Of a stretch of DNA of 64,000 bases, positions 60,091 through 64,000 are shown one piece after another. The notes beneath the pieces are model-generated. The model made no database searches. It was not told where the DNA came from and worked only from the letters and a program-made list of their open reading frames with translations. Numbering within the stretch: position 1 is the first letter of the stretch; each line of letters opens with the position of its first letter. The position numbers and the translations under genes were made by a program. Origin of the DNA: Pagrus major (taxonomy: Eukaryota; Chordata; Actinopteri; Spariformes; Sparidae); the NCBI RefSeq assembly GCF_040436345.1, contig NC_133232.1:9280001-9344000 (forward strand), given 5' to 3'.

Positions 60091-60527
60091 ACAGAATTGT
60101 ACAGATGTAAACTTGGCATATAATGATAAAACAATACAGCCAATAACACCATGTAACAGTAGAGAAAAGGCATGTTTCCATTCTCTGGACCTTCCATTAA
60201 AAAACATTAAGTGGCTTCAGTTTTCTTCTTTTAACTGTGGCCTTAAAAAGGTCACAAGTCAAAACGAAGTAAAAAACCTTTTGCAGAGCAACAAAAAGTT
60301 AATTTGAGCAGAACTGTCCTTTGAATATTCTCTCTTCTGTACTTCAAAACACAAATGAATGACAGAGGATCAAAGGGGAACTTTTGGTTTCATGTTAAAA
60401 TGAAAGGCCAGACCGAAAAAAAGTGAAACTGAACATAAAAAAGTGAAAAGCTTATGATTTCTTGGCGATGTCTCAGCCACACAGACATCAGTGTATTCTA
60501 TGTTCCCTCCTCCTCACGTGCCCCTGA

Positions 60528-63500
60528 CTACCAGCCTCCTTTGCCTCCTTTCTTCTTCTTCTGTGGTGCCTTCTTGCGCGTGGCCCCCGAGGCTGCAGGT
60601 TTCTGCTGTCGAGGCGGGACCACGTTGCTGGCTGGAGCTGTAGATGAGCCGGAGGCAGACCCTGGTCTAGGGGAGGTAGGGGGGCTGCTGGCCGTCTTAC
60701 TGGCATCACTGGAACAGAGGAAGAGCCAAAAATCAGACATGAGAGATCAATCTCAAGGAAATGACTCTTTTACTGTAACTTTTAAAACAAGTTGAAATGC
60801 GATGTTTGGAAAACCTTGTACCATCTGTGCCCTGCAAGTGGTTAAAAGGAATTAGGGCTGCAACTAACGATTGCATTAATTGTTGACTAATCTGTTGATT
60901 ATTTTCTCGATTAATTGCTTAGTTGTTTGGTCCATAAAATGTCAGAAAATGGTGAAAAATGTGCATCAGTGTTTCCCAAAGCACAAGAGGACGTCCTCTA
61001 ACGTCTTGTTTTGTCCACAACCCAAAGATATTCAGGTTACTGTTATAGAAGAGGAGAGAAACCAGAAAATATTCACATTTAAGAAGCTGGAATCAGAATG
61101 TTGACTTTTTTCGTTTTCAGAAATGACTCAAAATGATTAATTGATTAGCAAAATACTTGGCCAATAATTTAATAGTTTACAACTCAGTAAATAACAATTG
61201 CAGCTCTAAAAGGAATAGTTTGAAATTTTTGGAAATATGTTTATCTGTTTTCTTGAAGAGATTTAGATGAGAGAGCCAATTCCCCTTTAGCTTCAGCCCC
61301 AAACATGAGGTTGGTATTGATCCTATTATCCAACTCAGAGCAAAAAAGCTAATTTCTCAAATTAACAACTAAGGCTAATTTTTTAAATATTTGTCCCTCA
61401 ATATTAATACTGCAACTCAAAAAACATCAATTTATGGGGGAAAATACTGTTTGTTTTGCATATACATATATTTCCTTGTGATCTTTCTAAATTTCTAGCA
61501 AAAGTTATGATGAAGAGTCATCTGCAGCTAAGGTATGTTATATCAAAATGATAGAATCATCATTAAAAGCTAGGGGTGTCATGATTTTTCCAGCACATAT
61601 GGCTACGTAATTGTTATATGATCACATCTGGATTTGTAAAGATCTGATCAGATCATTGGTTGTATGCCCTATGCCCATCATTTACAAATACTTCATTAAA
61701 AAGAGAAGGGTATTTTACAACAACAGCTTGACTTTATCTTGGTGGCTTTTTGCAATTTAGGGTTAGACAAGTTAACAAAAAAAGATTCCAGAGGTCAACA
61801 AAGATACCATCCTTCAGTGATCCAACAATAAAAGATAGAGGGTCAGTTTCTTAAATCTGTCCCAAGTAAACCCCCTTCTTTAAATAAAGGATCTCCGAAA
61901 AAGAAAATAAACCAAACATCTCTGTGCAACCCCTCATATAGGCAGGCCTCACTTTCCCAAATGTAGAAGCATTTCTGATAGTCCTAACATGTGGGTTTAA
62001 ACTTTGGCTGAGACTGAGTGTATTTTTTATTTTGGCCTAAATAACACAGAAGCTGTTTCTCCTGCACAGCAGCTGGACAGCTCCACTGAGGATTCACTGG
62101 CAGGGAAACAAAAGGACAATCTCAGGGTGCTTTTTCCTCCATTAGTGGTGAAAATTACTACGGTTCAATTACAGGAAATTGCACCCAGACAGCTCTACTC
62201 GCAGGTGACGTGCATATGTGAGTCTGGAGTTTACTCACAGCTCAGCTGAAGCTCCTGCTGTTGCTCCCTGTGTGCCTTTTCCGATCTGCTCCTTCTTCTT
62301 GCCCTTCTTCTTGCCTCTGTAGTAAGAACGCTCCCTCATGGGCAGCCACCTCTCAGGGTCAGGCGTCGCTTTGGGGTCGCAGTTTTTGGGCAGTTTGCCT
62401 GAAAAGATGATCAGAAGGAAACATGAAAAGTAGCACTCAGCTTAGCATAGCTTAAGTAAAGATATGAGGTGAATCCGTGGTCAGAAGTTCAGTATCTACA
62501 GTGCCTATAAAAAATATTCACCCCCTTGGTTGTTTTCCCCTTTTATTACTTTTAGAAATTGAATCATGGTCAATATAATTTGTTTTCTTGACAAGAATTC
62601 AAGTGAAAACAGATTTCTACAAAGTAATGTCAATTAATTAAAAAATATATAATGTAAAATAATTGATTGATTGCATAAGTATTCACTCCCTTCTAGTCAG
62701 TATTTAGTAGATGCATCTCTGGTCGCAATCACAGCACTGAGGCTGTGTGGACAGGTCTCAATCAGGCTTGCACATCTGGACACTGCTATTTTACTCCATT
62801 CTTTGCAAAACTGCTGAAGCTCTGTCAGGTTGCACGGGGATCGGACATGAACAGTCCTTTTCAAGTCCAGCCACAAATTCTGTATTGGATCGAGGTCTGG
62901 GCTTTGACCCGGCCACTCCAGAACATCCACCTTGTTGTCTTTAAACCATTTATGTGTAGCTCTCGCTGTTTGCTTCGGGTCCCTGTCTTGCTGGAAAAGA
63001 CACTTCTCCCAAGTTGTAGTTCTCTTGCAGACTGAATCAGGTTGTCCTCCAGGATTTCCCTATATTTTGGTGCATTCATTTTACCCTCTACCTTAACAAG
63101 CCTTCCAGGGCCTTCTGCCGAGAAGCATCCCCACAGCATGATGCTGCCACCACCATGCTTCACAGTGGGGATGGTGTGTTTGTGGTGATGTGCAGTGTTT
63201 GGTGTCCACCAAACATAGCGTCTAGTCTGATGGCCAAAAAGCCTTTGCCAGTTGACCTTGAAGTCTCCCACAGGCTTTTGGGTGAACTCTAGTTGAGATT
63301 TAATGCGCTTTCTTCAACAGTGGCTTTCTCTTTGCCACGCTCCCATGAAGCTTTGACTGGTGAAGAACCCGGGCAACAGTTGTTGTATGCAGAGTCTCTC
63401 CCAGCTCAGCTGCTGAAAGCTTTAAATCACTCGCAATCACTTATTTTACATTATATATTTCAATTAATTGACATTACTTTGTAGAAATCTGTTTTTACTT

Positions 63501-64000
63501 TGACATTGAAGAATTTTTTTGTAAATTCTTGTCAAAAACGGCAAATTATATTGACCATGATACCATGATTTATAAAAGCAATAAAACAGGAAAACATCCA
63601 AGGGGGTGAATACTATCTATAGGCACTGTAAATTAAACAGACCTTCTGAACAGTAATAATTTGTTTTAGGATGCGTTATTTTCCCCCAAAAAACCTATTT
63701 TGGAAACTATCCAACAAACAAGATCTGATTATTAATGGCTTGCCTTTCTTCTTCTTCCTCTTCTTTTTGATCTCGCCTTGGCTGTGAAGACAAATGTAAA
63801 AATTTTTGCATAAATAAGGTGATAATGTACCCTACCTCAATACATTCTCAACAAAAAATCCAAGTCGTTAAATTAAAAAAATGTTCTGAACATCATATAG
63901 CTGATATGGAAGACAGTGATGAGGGTTTACCCTTGTTCTTTGGGAAGGTTTTCTCCTGTGACCTTTGCAGCTTTTTTCCTGACATAGGTCGCTCCGTGAG
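60528..64000 (-). CDS. srp72: SRP72, signal recognition particle 72-kDa subunit, C-terminal exons (cut by right edge)
   Basis: SRP72 pairs with SRP68 on the SRP RNA and is needed for protein targeting to the endoplasmic reticulum. Visible exons in order of translation: 63931-64000 and beyond ([11 protein letters not shown], ends ...KEQG), 63744-63781 ([12 protein letters not shown]), 62239-62398 ([19 protein letters not shown], then [19 protein letters not shown]) and 60528-60708 ([20 protein letters not shown], ends [10 protein letters not shown], stop 60528-60530). All joins have matching phases. These cover the C-terminal RNA-binding region: the conserved PDPERWLP motif, basic Lys blocks and a Ser/Pro-rich tail. 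The exon ending at 63744 uses a GC donor (AAAG then GCAAGC). The N-terminal TPR part lies outside the window. Confidence 0.92.
60853..61213. mobile_element. 'gggctgcaactaacgatt' MITE (hAT-like), nearly full
   Basis: Left end 'tagggctgcaactaacgatt' and right end 'aacaattgcagctcta' are inverted copies. The core text 'ttgttttgtccacaacccaa', 'agatattcag', 'ttcacatttaagaagctgga' and 'ctcaaaatgattaattgatt' is that of a common fish MITE. It lies in the last srp72 intron. The small open frame inside has no meaning. Confidence 0.8.
61214..62238. other. srp72 intron sequence
   Basis: Non-coding sequence between the MITE and the exon at 62239. No exon, RNA gene or repeat array is visible. Confidence 0.45.
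62499..63628 (-). mobile_element. Tc1/mariner-like transposon with both ends
   Basis: The left end CAGTGCCTATAAAAAATATT (62499) and the right end, which reads CAGTGCCTATAGATAGTATT inverted (to 63628), flank the element. Both sit next to TA (62497-62498 and 63629-63630), the Tc1 target duplication. The inverted ends run on for about 200 bases, with 'acagatttctacaaagtaat' in both. The 1130-bp length is somewhat short for the family. It carries a broken transposase on the - strand. Confidence 0.9.
62697..63271 (-). pseudogene. Tc1-like transposase pseudogene
   Basis: On the - strand, frame pieces show [36 protein letters not shown] and, after a frame change near 62950-62980, [18 protein letters not shown], where the last acidic residue belongs to the DDE set. 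A Cys-rich tail follows. The N-terminal DNA-binding domain cannot be read cleanly in any frame. Non-functional. Confidence 0.8.

Noticed and set aside
60880-61104. 74-codon frame inside the srp72 intron
   Set aside because: Falls wholly in a well-known MITE.

Overview
This is a piece of a vertebrate nuclear genome, almost certainly a ray-finned (teleost, probably percomorph-like) fish. Short exons with GT-AG introns, vertebrate proteins (HOPX, SRP72, ARL9, THEGL, SEC24) and a dense load of Tc1-like transposons, hAT-like MITEs, tRNA-derived SINE fragments and CA/TG microsatellites all point that way. I cannot name the species.

Layout, left to right: a dead Tc1-like transposon that runs off the left edge (1-1192); the last three coding exons and 3'UTR of a sec24b/sec24a-type COPII coat gene on the + strand (2925-7.9 kb); about 15.5 kb of intergenic DNA full of repeats and without a recognisable gene; hopx (+ strand, 23772-32805, two coding exons around an 8.8-kb intron); about 7.5 kb of intergenic DNA with microsatellites and SINE-like pieces; thegl/spmap2l (- strand, 40423-48233); arl9 (- strand, 50256-55847); an intronless snapc1-type gene (- strand, 57088-58170); a tandem repeat block (58.48-59.54 kb); and the 3' part of srp72 (- strand, 60528 to the right edge).

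The order SRP72-ARL9-THEGL-HOPX, with hopx facing the other three, is the order I recall at human 4q12, so this is a conserved synteny block. The sec24 gene and the snapc1-like gene are not part of that human block. The genes have unrelated cellular jobs (secretory coat, cardiac/stem-cell co-regulator, sperm microtubule protein, ARF-like GTPase, snRNA transcription factor, signal recognition particle), so the block reflects inherited position rather than a pathway.

The most unusual structure is a ~2.3-kb element in arl9 intron 1 (about 52455-54800). Near-identical outer inverted ends lead into facing arrays of a 21-bp unit, and between them lies the decayed, spliced C-terminal half of an integrase-like (DDE, rva_4-type) protein. 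Other points worth a look are the intronless snapc1 copy with CCAAT boxes, a GC-AG intron in srp72 that a Tc1 element has enlarged roughly six-fold, the N-terminal membrane exon of arl9, and several degenerate short-motif arrays of different sequence (ATGCTAA, TTTCAACTG, TGTGTGAAA, ATAATTATGA).
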